DNA of 64,000 nucleotides from Acidimicrobiaceae bacterium. Its GTDB lineage: Bacteria; Actinomycetota; Acidimicrobiia; Acidimicrobiales; Ilumatobacteraceae. Made by a program: the position numbers and the translations under genes. The notes below the pieces were generated by a model. That model saw nothing but the letters and a program-made list of their open reading frames with translations. It made no database searches and had not been told where the DNA came from. Positions 10,148 through 18,895 of the stretch are shown one piece after another. The number at the start of each line of letters is the position of its first letter. The stretch's first letter is position 1. Where the stretch lies: assembly GCA_024641005.1 (NCBI GenBank), contig JAHEDX010000002.1:45100-109099 (forward strand), given 5' to 3'.

Positions 10148-12682
10148 ATGGCGAACATTCCCGAACGGCCGACGCTCGACGGCATCGAAGAACGCTGGGC
10201 CAGCCAGTGGGACTCGGATGGCATCTACCGCTTCGACGATTCGGCCGTGCGTGCCGACGTGTTCTCGATCGACACCCCACCCCCCACCGTGTCGGGCTCA
10301 CTGCACATGGGCCATGTGTTCAGCTACACCCACACCGACACGATCGCTCGATTCCAGCGCATGAGCGGCAAGTCGGTGTTCTACCCGATGGGGTGGGACG
10401 ACAACGGCCTGCCGACCGAACGCCGTGTCCAGAACTACTACGGCGTCCGGTGCGACCCGAGTCAGCCCTACCAGGCGGGCTTCGAGCCACCGTTCCGAGG
10501 CGACCCACCCAAGAACCACCACGCGATTCCCATCTCGAGACCCAACTTCCTCGAGCTCTGCGACGAGCTCGTCGAGATCGACGAGCAGGTTTTCGAATCG
10601 CTGTTCCGCCGCCTCGGCCTCAGCGTCGACTGGAACCATCTCTATGCCACCATCGACGAACGCAGCCGCCGCGTCAGCCAGCGTGCCTTTCTGCGCAACC
10701 TGGCGCGTGGCGAGGCGTACAGCCAAGAGGCGCCCACGATGTGGGACGTCGACTTCCAGACCGCCGTCGCTCAGGCCGAGATGGAGGACCGCGACCGACC
10801 GGGCGCATACCACAAGATCGCCTTCCACAAGACCGATGGCACGGGCGACGTACTGATCGACACCACACGACCAGAGTTACTGGCCGCCTGTGTCGCACTG
10901 GTGGCTCACCCGGACGACGAGCGCTACCGGCCACTGTTCGGTACCACCGTGCGCACCCCGCTGTACGGCGTCGAGGTGCCGATCGTGGCCCACGAACTCG
11001 CGCAACCCGACAAGGGCACGGGAATTGCGATGATCTGCACGTTCGGCGACACCACCGACGTCACCTGGTGGCGCGAACTCGACTTGAACATGCGCCCGAT
11101 CATCGGCCGCAATGGCCGGATACTCGCCGATCCACCCCAGGGCGTCGACGCCGAGGCCTACGAGACGATCGCCGGTCTCAACGTCAAGCAGGCCCAGCGC
11201 ACCATCGTCGAGCAGCTCCAGGCCTCGGGCGAGATGCTCGGCGAGCCGGATCCGATCCAACACCCGGTGAAGTTCTACGAAAAAGGCGACCGTCCGCTCG
11301 AGATCGTCACCAGCCGCCAGTGGTACATCCGCAACGGTGGGCGCGGAGCTGATCTCCGCAACGCGCTGGTCAAGCGTGGCGGAGAGATCACCTGGCATCC
11401 CAGCCACATGCAGCATCGCTACGACAACTGGGTCGAGGGGCTCAACGGCGACTGGCTCGTCAGCCGTCAGCGGTTCTTCGGTGTGCCGATCCCCGTGTGG
11501 TACGCCCTCGACGCCGATGGCGAGCCCGACCACGCACGACCGCTGCTGCCCGACGAGTCCCAGCTGCCGATCGATCCGTCGACCGACATTCCGACGGGCT
11601 TCACGGCCGATCAGCGAAATCAGCCCAACGGGTTCATGGGCGACCCGGACATCTTCGACACATGGGCGACCTCGTCGCTCAGCCCCCAGATCGCCGGGCT
11701 GTGGGAGGAGGACGGAGCCGGTCTCTTCGATCGCGTGTACCCGATGGACATGCGTCCCCAGGCTCACGACATCATCCGCACCTGGTTGTTCGCCACGGTC
11801 GTGCGCAGCCATCACGAACACGGCAAGGCACCGTGGGCACACGCCGCGCTCTCGGGGTGGATCCTCGACCCCGATCGCAAGAAGATGTCGAAGTCGAAGG
11901 GCAATGTGGTCACACCGATCGACCTGTTCGACCAATACGGAACCGATGCCGTGCGCTACTGGGCGGCCTCGGCCCGCCCCGGCACCGACACGGCGTTCAG
12001 CGAGGACCAGATGAAGGTGGGACGCAAACTCGCCAACAAACTGTTGAACGTTTCGAAGTTCGTGTTGTCGTTCGGTGAGGTCCCCGAGGGCACACAGGCC
12101 ACCGACCCGATCGATCTCTCGATGCTGGCCAAACTGGATGCGGTCATCACCGAGGCGACCAGCGCCTTCGCCGCATTCGACTATGCCCGGGCGCTCGAAC
12201 GCACCGAGTCGTTCTTCTGGTGGTTCTGCGACAACTATGTCGAACTGGTCAAGGGTCGCGCCTACGCCACGCGCGGCGAGGATGCCGCCAACTCGGCCCG
12301 TGCGGCGCTGCTCGCGGCTCTGAGCGCGATCCAGCGACTGTTCGCCCCGATCCTGCCGTTCGCGGCGGAAGAGGCGTGGCGGTGGTGGAACGATGCGAGC
12401 GTGCACGTCGAACCATGGCCCCTTCCCACCGGCACCCAGGGCGACCCGAGCCTCATCGATCCCACCCTCGAGGTGCTCGCGCTCGTGCGCCGCGCCAAGA
12501 CCGAGGCCAAGGTCAGCCAACGCGCCGAGGTCGCATCGCTGCAGGTCGGAGCGCCCGCGACGATGCACGAAGCGCTGTCGGCAGGCAGGGACGACCTCAC
12601 CGAAGCCGGGTCGATCCTCCAGATCCTGGTCCGCGATGCCGATGGTCTCAATTGTGAGATCGAACTCGTCATGTCGACGTGA
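10148..12682 (+). CDS. valS: Valyl-tRNA synthetase
   Basis: Class Ia aminoacyl-tRNA synthetase charging tRNA-Val. The ATP-binding signatures are HMGH in SGSLHMGHVFSYTH (near residue 57) and KMSKS in KKMSKSKGN (near residue 579), with an editing domain between them and an anticodon-binding domain after residue about 650. At 844 residues it stops shortly after the anticodon domain and shows no long C-terminal coiled-coil arm, unlike the usual 870-950 residue bacterial enzyme. With wording such as WDDNGLPTERRVQNYYGV it resembles the archaeal-type ValS found in some bacteria. TAGCCT lies 9 nt before the ATG. Confidence 0.96.
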   Translation: MANIPERPTLDGIEERWASQWDSDGIYRFDDSAVRADVFSIDTPPPTVSGSLHMGHVFSYTHTDTIARFQRMSGKSVFYPMGWDDNGLPTERRVQNYYGVRCDPSQPYQAGFEPPFRGDPPKNHHAIPISRPNFLELCDELVEIDEQVFESLFRRLGLSVDWNHLYATIDERSRRVSQRAFLRNLARGEAYSQEAPTMWDVDFQTAVAQAEMEDRDRPGAYHKIAFHKTDGTGDVLIDTTRPELLAACVALVAHPDDERYRPLFGTTVRTPLYGVEVPIVAHELAQPDKGTGIAMICTFGDTTDVTWWRELDLNMRPIIGRNGRILADPPQGVDAEAYETIAGLNVKQAQRTIVEQLQASGEMLGEPDPIQHPVKFYEKGDRPLEIVTSRQWYIRNGGRGADLRNALVKRGGEITWHPSHMQHRYDNWVEGLNGDWLVSRQRFFGVPIPVWYALDADGEPDHARPLLPDESQLPIDPSTDIPTGFTADQRNQPNGFMGDPDIFDTWATSSLSPQIAGLWEEDGAGLFDRVYPMDMRPQAHDIIRTWLFATVVRSHHEHGKAPWAHAALSGWILDPDRKKMSKSKGNVVTPIDLFDQYGTDAVRYWAASARPGTDTAFSEDQMKVGRKLANKLLNVSKFVLSFGEVPEGTQATDPIDLSMLAKLDAVITEATSAFAAFDYARALERTESFFWWFCDNYVELVKGRAYATRGEDAANSARAALLAALSAIQRLFAPILPFAAEEAWRWWNDASVHVEPWPLPTGTQGDPSLIDPTLEVLALVRRAKTEAKVSQRAEVASLQVGAPATMHEALSAGRDDLTEAGSILQILVRDADGLNCEIELVMST

Positions 12683-12710
12683 CCGACCGATGACGGTACA
12701 GTCGAACACC

Positions 12711-13451
12711 GTGCACTCGCTGTTGGGACGCTGTGTCGCGCTGACGATCATCGGTACCTCCGTGATCTTCGGCGCCTCCGAGGCGGCAGCGACACCGACG
12801 GAAGCGACCACCACGACCACAACGACGACCACCACGACGACCGTCGCGTCGAGCACCACCACGACGATCGCTCCATCGTCGACGACCTCGACCCCCACCA
12901 CGGCCCCGACGACCACACCGCCGGCGCCACTCGTCGTCGGTCTGTCACCCTCGCCGGCCCCACCCGAGCGAGGCACCCAGGCCCAGGTCGCCGAGACACT
13001 GCCGCCTCCTCCGACGACCACCACGATCGCCAATGGACTCCCCGCCGACTCGGGCACCGGACGCCGAGCGGTCTACTCGAAATCGAAGCAGCGGGTCTGG
13101 ACCGTCGAAGCGAACGGCGTCGTCTCGCAGACACACGCCGTATCCGGCCGGCTCACGTGGGACCAACCGCTCCCCGGCACCTACAGCGTGTTCTCCCGAT
13201 CCGGCTACACCTGCAACATCAAGAATCCCGCAATCTGCTGGCGGTACATGATCCGGTTCGCCAAGGGATCCGACGGCGACAACATCGGGTTCCACGAGAT
13301 TCCGGTCAACACCACCACCGGTCAGCCAGTACAGAGCGAAGCACAGCTCGGTGCCGCGTTGTCGGGTGGTTGTGTCCGACAAGCGACTGCTGATGCTCAG
13401 TACATGTGGAACTGGGCCCCGGTCGGCACAAAGGTCGTCGTCCTGCCCTGA
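12711..13451 (+). CDS. Secreted L,D-transpeptidase (YkuD domain) with Thr-rich linker
   Basis: Cell-wall cross-linking or anchoring enzyme of about 246 residues. A signal peptide (SLLGRCVALTIIGTSVIFG) is followed by a run of 12 threonines and a further Thr/Pro/Ser-rich segment that should span the cell wall. The C-terminal YkuD domain has the catalytic His in GFHEIP and the nucleophilic Cys in SGGCVR; the His usually found two residues before the Cys is Gly here. GTG 12711 is chosen because TACAGT ends 8 nt upstream; ATG 12690, 8 bp after the valS stop, is the alternative. The LCP ligase follows at once, making a small cell-wall pair. Confidence 0.88.
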   Translation: MHSLLGRCVALTIIGTSVIFGASEAAATPTEATTTTTTTTTTTTVASSTTTTIAPSSTTSTPTTAPTTTPPAPLVVGLSPSPAPPERGTQAQVAETLPPPPTTTTIANGLPADSGTGRRAVYSKSKQRVWTVEANGVVSQTHAVSGRLTWDQPLPGTYSVFSRSGYTCNIKNPAICWRYMIRFAKGSDGDNIGFHEIPVNTTTGQPVQSEAQLGAALSGGCVRQATADAQYMWNWAPVGTKVVVLP

Positions 13452-13486
13452 CCTCGTGGCGCGGTCGCCGGTACGCTTGTGCCGCC

Positions 13487-14770
13487 ATGACCACGAAGAA
13501 ACAGCGGCGAACGTGGCCGCAACGACTGACGTTCAGCCTGGTGCTCCTGGTTGCGATCGCATGCTTCGCGACGGCCGGAAGCCTGGCGACCGGTCAGTGG
13601 GTGCTGTCGCAACGTAACCTCGTCGCACTCGACTCGCCCATGTCGGCCCAGGGTGGCGGAGCACCCGACGTCGTCGTTCCCGGCGGGACATCGCCGACAG
13701 GGTCCGATGTCAGCACCACCAGCATCGCCCTCGCCGAGCCCGACGCAGCCAACTTCCTCATCGTCGGCGCCGACAACAACGCCTGCGCCGGCGACAACGC
13801 ACCGACCATCGGGAATCGTGACAGCCTCGGCGAGCGCAGCGACACGATCATGATCTGGCGGGCCAACCCCGAGGCCAACCAACTCGCTGTCCTGTCGCTC
13901 CCACGCGATCTCTACGTCGATATCGCAGGAGGCCGCAAGGCACGCATCAACAGCGCCTACCGCCGCGACGATCCGACGAGGCTGATCGACACGATCTACC
14001 TCAACTTCGGGATCCCGATCGACCATTACATCCAGGTCGACTTCTGCGCGTTCGAACGCCTCGTCAACTCGGTCGGCGGGGTTCAGGTGCCGTTCGACTA
14101 CCCGGCCCGCGATGCCAAGAGCGGCCTGTCGATCACGACCGCCGGCTGTGTCCGCCTCGAGGGCGACGCCGCGCTTGCCTATGTTCGATCTCGGCATTAT
14201 CAGTACGAGGATCCGCCCGGAAGCGGGGAATGGCACTCCGATGGAACGTCCGATTTCGGACGGATCGCCCGCCAGCAAGACTTCCTGAGGCGGGTGATCG
14301 CAACCATCATCAACGACGGTCTGTATTCACCGAACGTGGCGACCGCGCTGATCACCACGAATCGTGATTATGTCGTGACCGACACCGGGCTCACGCTGCG
14401 CAGGATGCTCGAGTTCGCCAACACGCTTCGCCGACTGGACCCAGCCGACATCACGACCTATCGAATCGAGTCGACGTCCGAGACCACCTCAGGGGGAGAA
14501 CTGGTCGAGCGACCGCGGCTCGAGGGCAGCAACATGAAGGCCATCCTCGCCGTGTTCCGAGGCGAGGCATCGTTGGCCTCCGCTCCCGAGCAACAGTTCG
14601 ATTCCGCGAACACGACCACGAGTTCCGTCGTCACGACCACCACCGCACCGAGTGACGAGGACGTTTCGGGAGACGGCCCCGGCATCTCGCCGACGACCAC
14701 GTTGCCTCAGGTCGAAGCCGACGAGAACACGGTCGGCATCTCGCCCGACCGCAACGTCACCTGCCCCTGA
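13487..14770 (+). CDS. LytR-CpsA-Psr (LCP) family cell-wall glycopolymer ligase
   Basis: Membrane-anchored extracytoplasmic transferase that moves lipid-linked glycopolymers onto peptidoglycan. The 427-residue product starts with a basic tail and one membrane helix (FSLVLLVAIACFATAGSL), then the LCP domain: NFLIVGADNN, RSDTIMIWRAN, the arginine-bearing LSLPRDLYVDI, INSAYR, and CVRLEGDAALAYVRSRH. The C-terminal 70 residues are Thr/Ser/Asp-rich and probably disordered. It sits 35 bp after the L,D-transpeptidase gene and is convergent with the VWA gene. TACGCT lies 9 nt before the ATG. Confidence 0.93.
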   Translation: MTTKKQRRTWPQRLTFSLVLLVAIACFATAGSLATGQWVLSQRNLVALDSPMSAQGGGAPDVVVPGGTSPTGSDVSTTSIALAEPDAANFLIVGADNNACAGDNAPTIGNRDSLGERSDTIMIWRANPEANQLAVLSLPRDLYVDIAGGRKARINSAYRRDDPTRLIDTIYLNFGIPIDHYIQVDFCAFERLVNSVGGVQVPFDYPARDAKSGLSITTAGCVRLEGDAALAYVRSRHYQYEDPPGSGEWHSDGTSDFGRIARQQDFLRRVIATIINDGLYSPNVATALITTNRDYVVTDTGLTLRRMLEFANTLRRLDPADITTYRIESTSETTSGGELVERPRLEGSNMKAILAVFRGEASLASAPEQQFDSANTTTSSVVTTTTAPSDEDVSGDGPGISPTTTLPQVEADENTVGISPDRNVTCP

Positions 14771-14792
14771 CCGCCCCCACATCGACGCTCGA

Positions 14793-15662
14793 TCAGCGGT
14801 CGAGGACCCGGGCGAGCGCGGTGACGATCGACGAGGGGCCGTCGACAGTCGTCCACTTCGCACCACATGCCTGTGCCAACCGAGCCGCCTCGTCGCTGTC
14901 GCCCTCCGGCGCGAGGATCACGAGTTCGTCCAGTGAGCGAGCAGCGGCGACCGCATCGCCCGGCTCGGTCGAGCGGCAATCCGACAGCAGAATCGTGACT
15001 CGACGGGTGGAACCTGCCATACGCAACTGCTCAGCGGCCGACCACAACGCCCGTGCGACGTCGGTCGTGCCGTGCCCTCGCAGCGCAAGCACGCGATCGA
15101 GCACATCGTCGACCGATCGCACTTCCCACATCGCTTTGGGCGCGACCACCTCTCGACCGAACGACAACACCGCATACTCACGCTCCGCGCGGACGGCGAC
15201 GGCGGCGGCAGCCAGCGCGGCGGTCGCGAGGGGTCGACCGTGCATCGACCCACTTCGATCGACCGCCAGACACCACGCCGTCGTCGGCTTGGCCCAGGCC
15301 CGAACGGAGAGGTCGCCAGGGTCGACCAGTCGTCGCTCGGACCGCGCCGCGACGATCTCCTCGAGGCTGCGTTCCACATCGAGGTCGCCACCATCGGACC
15401 GGTACGGCATCGTGACGATCCGGCCGATCCCCGCGGCTTGGGTGTGCTGTGTCCGGGCCAGGTCGAGGAACAGCCGAGACGCGAGATGCTTCGCGAGGGC
15501 CCGCAGGTGGACATCGGTCGCCTGGCTCATCTGGGCGAGCAGCGACATCAGTTCATCCGGGTCGTCAGCGAGGGCCTCCGACACGGCGGCCTCGTCGATC
15601 TGACCGACCTCGGGCGAGATGTCGTCGAACTGTGGTGACCTCGAGAGTTCGCGACGCGACAC
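14793..15662 (-). CDS. VWA domain protein, partner of the MoxR ATPase
   Basis: Von Willebrand A domain protein of about 289 residues. The metal-ion adhesion site is visible as DRSGSMHG, with a later Thr in HGTTD and Asp in LLSDCRS. The N-terminal part (SPQFDDISPEVGQIDEAAV) matches the form seen in actinobacterial MoxR/VWA pairs. Such pairs act as AAA+ chaperones that insert metals or assemble complexes; the target here is unknown. The frame is open to 15812, but that would overlap moxR by 88 bp, and GTG 15662 is the only start in the frame downstream of the moxR stop, so it is preferred with moderate confidence. Confidence 0.82.
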   Translation of the reverse strand: MSRRELSRSPQFDDISPEVGQIDEAAVSEALADDPDELMSLLAQMSQATDVHLRALAKHLASRLFLDLARTQHTQAAGIGRIVTMPYRSDGGDLDVERSLEEIVAARSERRLVDPGDLSVRAWAKPTTAWCLAVDRSGSMHGRPLATAALAAAAVAVRAEREYAVLSFGREVVAPKAMWEVRSVDDVLDRVLALRGHGTTDVARALWSAAEQLRMAGSTRRVTILLSDCRSTEPGDAVAAARSLDELVILAPEGDSDEAARLAQACGAKWTTVDGPSSIVTALARVLDR

Positions 15663-15724
15663 GGTCCGGCGGCGCGCCTCGTCGATGACCTGATCAGCAT
15701 CCGCCCCGGTCGCCGCCGGTGGCG

Positions 15725-16645
15725 TCAGTGATGTGCCGCCGCCCCCGTCGGGGCGCTCGCTTTTCCCGGTTCGTCCGCCGTCTGCTCGGTGGTGTCGAAC
15801 ACAGCACGCCACAGCTCGGTGATGATCGACTCGGCATCGCGCGATGACCCCTCACGCACCCGCACTCTGCCCGAGAGCGCCACGAGTGCTGCATCGAGGG
15901 AGACATCACGGTCGCTGACGGGGCGGGCGCGCACTTCGGCCAGCGAGGCGGCGACCGCACACAGGTCGATCGCTCCTCGCACGGAAGACCCGACACGAAG
16001 GTCGGGGTGCGAACGCGTCCGGCGGACCAACTCGACCGCTCGCGCAGCCCACTCGGGCGAGACTGCGGCACGATGCTGCACGACGATGTCGCGCTCGTCG
16101 ATGGCATCTTGGTAGTCGACGGCCAGCCGGCACACACGATCGTAGATCGCCGATGAGATCCGGGCCGTGCCGACGGCATCGAACGGGTTCATCGCTGCGA
16201 CCAACCGGAACCCCGGCGCAGCGGCCAGCCGCCCGAGGCGTGGCACGTTGAGTTCGCGCTCGCTCATCACGGTGACGAGCACGTTGAGTGTTTCCTCGGG
16301 CACCCGGTTGAGTTCTTCGATGTACAGCAGCGACCCGGTCCGTAACGCCGACGCGAGCGGACCGTCGACGAACACATCCGGGTCGTAGCCATCTGCGAGC
16401 ACCCTGGCGGGGTCGAAGTGCCCGACCAGTCGTGCCGGAGTCAGCTCGGCGTTGCCTTCGACGAACTCGAACCCCAACTCCAGCTCGCGAGCGACCGCCC
16501 TGAGCAGGGTCGACTTACCCGTGCCCGGCGGCCCCTCGAGCAGGATGTGCCGCTCGGCCGCGAGCGCAGCGACGACGAGATCTATCTCACGTCGGCGGCC
16601 GACGACCGTTCGAGCGAGACGCTCTACCAGCTGATGCGTGTCCAC
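15725..16645 (-). CDS. MoxR family AAA+ ATPase
   Basis: AAA+ ATPase of 306 residues with Walker A GPPGTGKST at 38-46, Walker B-type LLYIEELNRVPEE, and sensor region RLVAAMNPFDAVGTARIS; the lid domain follows. MoxR ATPases work with VWA proteins to mature or activate complexes, and the VWA partner is the next gene. No dehydrogenase, CO-dehydrogenase or chelatase subunit lies beside the pair, so the client is unknown. The GTG start has TACGGT 7 nt upstream and no Shine-Dalgarno. Confidence 0.92.
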   Translation of the reverse strand: MDTHQLVERLARTVVGRRREIDLVVAALAAERHILLEGPPGTGKSTLLRAVARELELGFEFVEGNAELTPARLVGHFDPARVLADGYDPDVFVDGPLASALRTGSLLYIEELNRVPEETLNVLVTVMSERELNVPRLGRLAAAPGFRLVAAMNPFDAVGTARISSAIYDRVCRLAVDYQDAIDERDIVVQHRAAVSPEWAARAVELVRRTRSHPDLRVGSSVRGAIDLCAVAASLAEVRARPVSDRDVSLDAALVALSGRVRVREGSSRDAESIITELWRAVFDTTEQTADEPGKASAPTGAAAHH

Positions 16646-16720
16646 TGCGCCGACCGTAACGCCGACGCGACGCCGACGCCGCCCCGGGGAACGAACTCGC
16701 GACCTTTGGTCGGCGATCGA

Positions 16721-17845
16721 TCAGTCGAACAAGATGACGCCACGGATGTTCTCACCGTTGCGCATCGCGTCGTACCCTTCGTTGATCTGGTCGAGCGTGT
16801 ACGTCCGGGTGACCAGATCGTCGAGGTTCAACTGACCCTGGGTATAGAGCTCCATCAGACGCGGAATGTCCTTGCGGATGTTGCCGGAGCCGAACAGCGA
16901 TCCGATCAGCTGCTTCTCCATCAGCGTGAGGAAGACACCAGGCACCTGGATCGACGCCTCGGCCGTCGGATGGATGTTGGTGACCACGATCTTGGCCCTC
17001 TTGCCGCCGAGGTGAAATGCTTCCCCGAGCGCCTCGCCGTTGCCGACCCCCATGGTCATGATCACCTTGTCGAAGCCACGACCCCAGGTGGAATCGGCGA
17101 GATTCTCCATCGCCTCCTGGATGGACGAATACGTGTGGGTGGCACCGAACGTCATCGCCTTCTCACGCTTGAATTCGATCGGATCGATGGCCGCGATCGC
17201 CCGGGCCCCCGCCATCTTGGCCCCCTGCACGGCGTTCGCGCCGATACCGCCGATGCCGACGACAGCGACATAGTCACCCGGTTGCACATCAGCGGCGTAC
17301 ACCGCCGAACCCCAACCCGTCACCACGCCACAACCCAGCAGACACGCCTTGTCGAGTGGCCAATCCTTCTCGATCTTCACGCAGCTCGACTCGTGTACCA
17401 CCGTGTGCTCCGCGAACGTGCCGAGCAGGCACATCAGCCCGAGGTCCTGGCCGTGCTGATCGTGGTGACGAGCCGTGCCGTCTCCGATCTGCAATCCCGT
17501 CGGGAACGCAGCCGCGTTGTCACACAGGTTCGAATGTCCCTCGACACAGCTGATGCACCGACCGCACGACGGCACGAAACCGAACACGACATGGTCGCCG
17601 GGTGCCAGCCAATCGACGCCGGGACCGACCTCCATCACGACGCCGGCACCTTCGTGCCCACCGATCATCGGCATCGGAGGCGTCACCCCCGCCATATCAC
17701 CGGTGACGACGTGCTCGTCGGAGTGACACAGGCCAGAAGCACCGAGCTTCACGAGTACTTCGTTGGCCTTCGGCGGATCGAGCTCGATCTCCTCGATGCT
17801 CCATGGCGCATTGATCTCACGGATGATGGCAGCTCGTGTCTTCAT
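16721..17845 (-). CDS. NDMA-dependent (nicotinoprotein) zinc alcohol dehydrogenase, probable mycofactocin client
   Basis: Zinc-containing medium-chain dehydrogenase of 374 residues in the family that keeps NAD(H) bound and in vitro needs N,N-dimethyl-4-nitrosoaniline as acceptor. Catalytic zinc ligands are Cys40 (GLCHSDEH), His64-Glu65 (GGHEGAG) and Cys172 (LLGCGVVTGWG); structural zinc is held by Cys94, 97, 100 and 108. The Rossmann motif is GIGGIG. The long central insertion around GTARHHDQHGQDL is typical of this subfamily. These enzymes are known to depend on mycofactocin for cofactor recycling, and mftABC lies about 10 kb away. The open frame runs far upstream, but ATG 17845 gives the family start MKTRAAI and follows AAGGGA. 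Confidence 0.9.
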   Translation of the reverse strand: MKTRAAIIREINAPWSIEEIELDPPKANEVLVKLGASGLCHSDEHVVTGDMAGVTPPMPMIGGHEGAGVVMEVGPGVDWLAPGDHVVFGFVPSCGRCISCVEGHSNLCDNAAAFPTGLQIGDGTARHHDQHGQDLGLMCLLGTFAEHTVVHESSCVKIEKDWPLDKACLLGCGVVTGWGSAVYAADVQPGDYVAVVGIGGIGANAVQGAKMAGARAIAAIDPIEFKREKAMTFGATHTYSSIQEAMENLADSTWGRGFDKVIMTMGVGNGEALGEAFHLGGKRAKIVVTNIHPTAEASIQVPGVFLTLMEKQLIGSLFGSGNIRKDIPRLMELYTQGQLNLDDLVTRTYTLDQINEGYDAMRNGENIRGVILFD

Positions 17846-18018
17846 GTCGATCCCTTGTCTCGTAGGTGCGTCGGCCACCACGGTGGCGCGATCACATTCG
17901 GCCCGTGATTCGGACTGTAGCCACCGCCGTCGCACCGGACCCGATCGGGACGACGCCCCAAGCGTCCGATGTCGTGCGACCTCGGTACCCGGATGCGCGA
18001 GCATGCCAAGCTGCTCCG

Positions 18019-18849
18019 ATGCAACGCAGCTTCCAACAGGTCGACGTGTTCGGCACCACCCCGTACTCGGGGAACCCGCTCGCCGTCGTGGCAGACGGCA
18101 CCGGGCTCTCCGACGAGGAGATGCAGCGATTCGCGAACTGGACCAATCTGTCGGAGACGACATTCCTGCTCCCCCCGGCCGACGCCGACGCCGACTACCG
18201 CGTCCGTATCTTCACCACCACCAGGGAGTTGCCCTTCGCCGGCCATCCCACGCTCGGTTCGTGCCAGGTGTGGCTCGGCCAGGGTGGTCGACCGCGCCAC
18301 GACGACGTCATCGTGCAGGAGTGCGGCGTCGGCCTGGTCCGGCTCCGCCGACAGGCAGGGCAGCTCGCCTTCGGTGCGCCCGAGCGCGTCCGATCCGGCC
18401 CGGTCGACGAAACACTCCGGCACAGGATCGAACGCACGCTGCGCACCGAGGTGATCGACGTCGCGTGGGCGGACAACGGGCCCGGATGGGTGGCCGCTCT
18501 GCTTCCGTCGGCCGATCAGGTGTTGGCGCTCGAACCCGATTTCGGTGACACGCTCGATCTGAAGCTCGGCGTCGTCGGGCCGTCCAACGTCGACGACGGC
18601 CACGATGTCGAGGTGCGCGCCTTCTTCCCCGGCCCCAACGCGATGGAGGAAGACCCCGTGACGGGCAGCTTGAACGCCTCGCTGGCCCAATGGTTGATGG
18701 AACGCGACCCGGCTCTACGTTCCTATACCGCGCGGCAGGGCACGGCGCTGGGTCGACGCGGGCTCGTTCATCTCGATCGTGACGATGACGGCGTGATCTG
18801 GGTCGGCGGCAAAGTCACCACCGCGATCGCCGGCTTCGCCCACCTCTGA
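18019..18849 (+). CDS. PhzF family isomerase/epimerase-like protein
   Basis: Soluble two-domain protein of 276 residues with the diaminopimelate-epimerase-like fold. Family signatures are VDVFGTTPYSGNPLAVV at the N-terminus, the catalytic Glu in NLSETTFLL, RIFTTTRELPFAGHPTLG, and MEEDPVTGSLNASLAQWL in the second half. PhzF proteins catalyse proton shifts on cyclic or amino-acid-like substrates; outside phenazine clusters the substrate is usually unknown, and there are no phenazine genes here. ATG 18019 is the natural start; the frame upstream is non-conserved. Confidence 0.9.
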   Translation: MQRSFQQVDVFGTTPYSGNPLAVVADGTGLSDEEMQRFANWTNLSETTFLLPPADADADYRVRIFTTTRELPFAGHPTLGSCQVWLGQGGRPRHDDVIVQECGVGLVRLRRQAGQLAFGAPERVRSGPVDETLRHRIERTLRTEVIDVAWADNGPGWVAALLPSADQVLALEPDFGDTLDLKLGVVGPSNVDDGHDVEVRAFFPGPNAMEEDPVTGSLNASLAQWLMERDPALRSYTARQGTALGRRGLVHLDRDDDGVIWVGGKVTTAIAGFAHL

Positions 18850-18895
18850 ACACGGGTAGCTCCTGGCACTGAGACCAGCGCCCGACCCTGAACGG

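Noticed and set aside
10075..11352. 425-codon plus-strand open frame inside valS
   Set aside because: Arg/Pro-rich frame-shifted translation of valS with no motif.
12690..12710. ATG 12690 as start of the L,D-transpeptidase
   Set aside because: Possible, but the TACAGT box lies between it and GTG 12711 in the spacing used by many genes here, so the GTG was preferred; not decisive.
10877..13057. Long minus-strand open frame of 726 codons opposite valS and the transpeptidase
   Set aside because: It has low-complexity composition from the complement of coding third positions and Thr repeats, no recognisable domain, and valS is unmistakable on the other strand.
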